A stretch of 64,000 nt of DNA from Acetatifactor sp. (GTDB taxonomy: Bacteria; Bacillota; Clostridia; Lachnospirales; Lachnospiraceae). Shown one piece after another: positions 62,481-64,000 of the stretch. Location of the stretch: positions 53,057 to 117,056 of the forward strand of contig JAILHH010000014.1 of NCBI GenBank assembly GCA_024695935.1. The letters run 5' to 3'. The position numbers were made by a program, and so were the translations under genes. Position 1 is the stretch's first letter; the number at the start of each line of letters is the position of its first letter. Under the pieces are notes generated by a model, which was not told the DNA's origin, searched no databases, and saw only the letters and a list, made by a program, of their open reading frames with translations.

Positions 62481-62577
62481 TTTTTTGTCTCCTTATTTAT
62501 ACATATGATGAATTTACAAACACTTAATAGTATGGAGACCTTTTTAAACGGAATTTAAGCTCGAATAGGGCAAAAGA

Positions 62578-62603
62578 AAACCGTGACAGATAAGCCACGG
62601 TCA
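62578..62603 (-). terminator. Terminator of the 21-aa micro-ORF
   Basis: ACCGTG (62580-62585) and CACGGT (62596-62601) form a stem followed on the minus strand by TTTTCTTTTG. It lies about 30 bases past the micro-ORF stop and about 100 bases before rsgA. Confidence 0.65.
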
Positions 62604-62633
62604 AAAGCCAAATATATTTTATCCATGGATGGA

Positions 62634-62699
62634 TTAAAAGGCATAAACCGAGGTCATCATACTATCTGCAATTACAATCTCAAATTTTTCAACACGCAT
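62634..62699 (-). CDS. Candidate 21-residue microprotein
   Basis: This ORF starts MRVEKFEIVIAD and ends SVYAF. Coding is suggested by AGAGAGG eight bases before the ATG at 62697-62699, a consensus-like promoter at 62743-62771, and a terminator just after. The three signals are in the right order and spacing for a small independent transcript. It has no signal peptide or cysteine. It could be a microprotein, a signalling peptide precursor, or a leader peptide for rsgA downstream. It lies in the only gap over 300 bases in the window, and I see nothing else in that gap. No function is assigned. Confidence 0.5.
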   Translation of the reverse strand: MRVEKFEIVIADSMMTSVYAF

Positions 62700-62742
62700 T
62701 ATGATTACCTCTCTTTCCTCTAGAATTTTTATTACTTTTTGA

Positions 62743-62771
62743 AATATATCACGGGCAGGCGATTAAGTCAA
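62743..62771 (-). promoter_or_regulatory. Promoter of the 21-aa micro-ORF
   Basis: On the minus strand TTGACT (62766-62771), a 17-base spacer and TATATT (62743-62748) stand about 45 bases before the ATG. Each hexamer differs from consensus at one position. Confidence 0.7.
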
Positions 62772-62824
62772 TACTAAATCTTGATTCAAGTGCTGATCCC
62801 TGCGGGTTTTAGTTCTGTGCAGAG

Positions 62825-63460
62825 TCAGTTTTTCCACTGAAAAATATTAAGATCAACCTTCCCGTCTATAACTGTTACCCCTTCCGCTTTCAGAAGCTTT
62901 GCCTGCGCTCTGAGTCCACCGAAAGCAAATTCTCCGGCAAGTTCCCCTTTTGCATTCACAACGCGGTAACAGGGAACATTGTCAGGATCAGGATTTTTGT
63001 GAAGGGCATTTCCCACTGCTCTTGCCATCTTTTTATCTCCTGCGATCTCAGCCACCTGGGAATATGTGGCAACCATGCCGAAAGGTATTTTCTTTACCGC
63101 TTCATATATTCTCTTCGCCGGGCTGTCGCTTATCAGATCATAACTCTCGGCGATCATAAGTCTGATATCTTCATCCGGAACACTGCCATCCAAAATGATC
63201 GTATTCCAGTGTTCCTTGTTTTGATGATACCCCGGAATAACTGACTTGTGGATCTGACGCCAAAAAAATGCTTTCTCAGGATCGGTCTTTACATTCAGAT
63301 TGATGTAGCCGTCTTTTTCATATGTCCATAGAAATGCTTTCCGATTCCCCTTGTATCTGACAAGCTGCCAGTTTTGATCGTGAAACGGGGCATCCTGATA
63401 TGTATCCGGAAAAGAAAGCCCATATTTTAATACTTCATCTCTTGTTTTCATCTGCTTCAT
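62825..63460 (-). CDS. MmcQ/YjbR domain fused to an MGMT-like DNA alkyltransferase
   Basis: Residues 1-108 form an MmcQ/YjbR-like domain (DEVLKYGLSFPDTYQDAPFHD, FLWTYEKDGYINLNVK), a small DNA-binding-like fold of unclear role. Residues 112-211 resemble the C-terminal domain of O6-methylguanine-DNA methyltransferase: IPFGMVATYSQVAEIAG, ARAVGNALHKNP and NVPCYRVV. The reactive cysteine is kept, but the motif is PCYR where PCHR is usual. FGGLRAQAKLLKAEG fits the family end. It may repair alkylated bases or only bind them. The ATG at 63458-63460 has a weak binding site; a second ATG lies three codons later. Confidence 0.86.
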   Translation of the reverse strand: MKQMKTRDEVLKYGLSFPDTYQDAPFHDQNWQLVRYKGNRKAFLWTYEKDGYINLNVKTDPEKAFFWRQIHKSVIPGYHQNKEHWNTIILDGSVPDEDIRLMIAESYDLISDSPAKRIYEAVKKIPFGMVATYSQVAEIAGDKKMARAVGNALHKNPDPDNVPCYRVVNAKGELAGEFAFGGLRAQAKLLKAEGVTVIDGKVDLNIFQWKN

Positions 63461-63500
63461 AATATCTTATCTCGCTCATGCATATCCGGTAAGCATAAAT

Positions 63501-64000
63501 TCAACGCTTCCATCTTCTGTTATATTCCTCTTTTGTTATTGCCATTTCAATAATATTGTCTCTCTCATGGGGAACAATTTCTTTGTCAACAAAGCCAACT
63601 TTTTTATAACAGCTATGAGCTATATCATTATGTTCAAATACACCAATGGTTACAGTATGAACTCCCAGGATATTAAAAGCATAATCAAGCCCTGTACGAA
63701 GCATGCTTGTTCCATAACCTTTTCCTCTGATGGAGTCATCAACTATTACCCAGCCAAAACGTAGTACTTTGTTATCCCCATGAATATATCTCATGATAAA
63801 ATGCCCGATAACACCATCCTCATCAGTAAATGCAATCCAAGGATAGAAGTTATCTTCCTCTTTGCAATCACCGTTCTCGTTCAAATATTTGTTATTTATT
63901 ATCTCCGCGTTAATAGGATATGATCCAAAATGGTCCCCGCCCCACTTATGAAAGACCTCTTCATCCCTTATCCAGCTGATAATCTTTTTAGCATCACAAC
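63501..64000 (-). CDS. GNAT-family N-acetyltransferase (5' end outside window)
   Basis: The reading frame runs unbroken to the right edge of the window, so the start lies outside. The visible upstream part reads CDAKKIISWIRDEEVFHKW, typical of GNAT proteins of the RimJ/RimL-like group. Further on are WIAFTDEDGVIGHFIM, the acetyl-CoA loop in DDSIRGKGYGTSMLR, and the C-terminal IGVFEHNDIAHSCYKKVGF. A TTG at 63882-63884 could start a shorter 127-residue form but would remove conserved N-terminal structure, so the longer frame is preferred. The substrate is unknown. The MmcQ-MGMT gene lies 40 bases downstream. Confidence 0.88.
   Translation of the reverse strand, partial: CDAKKIISWIRDEEVFHKWGGDHFGSYPINAEIINNKYLNENGDCKEEDNFYPWIAFTDEDGVIGHFIMRYIHGDNKVLRFGWVIVDDSIRGKGYGTSMLRTGLDYAFNILGVHTVTIGVFEHNDIAHSCYKKVGFVDKEIVPHERDNIIEMAITKEEYNRRWKR

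Noticed and set aside
1..64000. CRISPR arrays, tRNA/rRNA genes, insertion sequences, prophage or attachment sites
   Set aside because: None was recognised: no regularly spaced repeats, no transposase or integrase frames, and no cloverleaf-like sequence was noticed by eye.

Overview
The window looks like chromosomal DNA from an anaerobic, low-to-moderate GC Firmicute, most likely a Lachnospiraceae of the Butyrivibrio type. This is inferred from content, not from a marker gene. Supporting signs are strong AGGAGG-type ribosome binding sites, TTGACA/TATAAT promoters, many c-di-GMP and chemotaxis proteins, superoxide reductase plus rubrerythrin for oxygen defence, phenylacetate-CoA ligase with an ACT protein, and very large secreted glycosidases carrying F5/8C (discoidin) domains. 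No rRNA, tRNA, CRISPR array, phage or insertion sequence was seen. Most genes lie on the minus strand. Apart from 62481-62824, which holds a micro-ORF unit, no gene-free stretch exceeds 300 bases.

Layout. 1-2566: siderophore/heme/cobalamin-type ABC uptake genes, with ATPase and permease divergent from the binding lipoprotein and a palindromic operator between them. 2565-7356: two flavodoxins, an ArAE-type membrane protein, a membrane EAL protein and an unidentified membrane protein. 7440-7623: a cluster of hairpins. 7635-9426: ACT protein and phenylacetate-CoA ligase. 9564-11369: an ECF S component divergent from a MocR/PdxR-like regulator that appears damaged. 11366-12884: a PucR regulator and a 54-residue ORF. 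12960-16752: lysA-proA-proB. 16926-23018: chemoreceptor, beta-helix lipoprotein and a shortened MMPL-like protein. 23032-33701: two related PAS/GGDEF/EAL proteins (one of 1748 residues) flanking a CsoR-controlled copper operon. 33886-37923: thioesterase, superoxide reductase, rubrerythrin, membrane spermidine-synthase-like protein and RsmJ. 38001-43665: epimerase, Uup ABC-F protein, ZIP transporter, glutathione peroxidase and a rhodanese-PP-loop protein.

43909-60734 reads as one functional neighbourhood for beta-1,3-glucan. A solute-binding lipoprotein, a YesM-type kinase and a YesN-type regulator form an operon with no permease. Beside it lie two giant secreted enzymes (one with a GH128-like domain, one with a GH81 domain and five F5/8C domains), an HD-GYP protein and a chemoreceptor. 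The right end holds a GNAT-RsgA fusion, a micro-ORF with its own promoter and terminator, an MmcQ-MGMT fusion and a GNAT gene cut by the window edge.

The most notable observations are a copA-copZ fusion that seems to keep the ancestral copZ ribosome binding site and start, the permease-less sensory operon beside beta-1,3-glucanases, the 21-residue ORF transcription unit, the GNAT-RsgA fusion, a MocR protein with arginine at the PLP-lysine position, and a promoter that predicts a leaderless uup mRNA.
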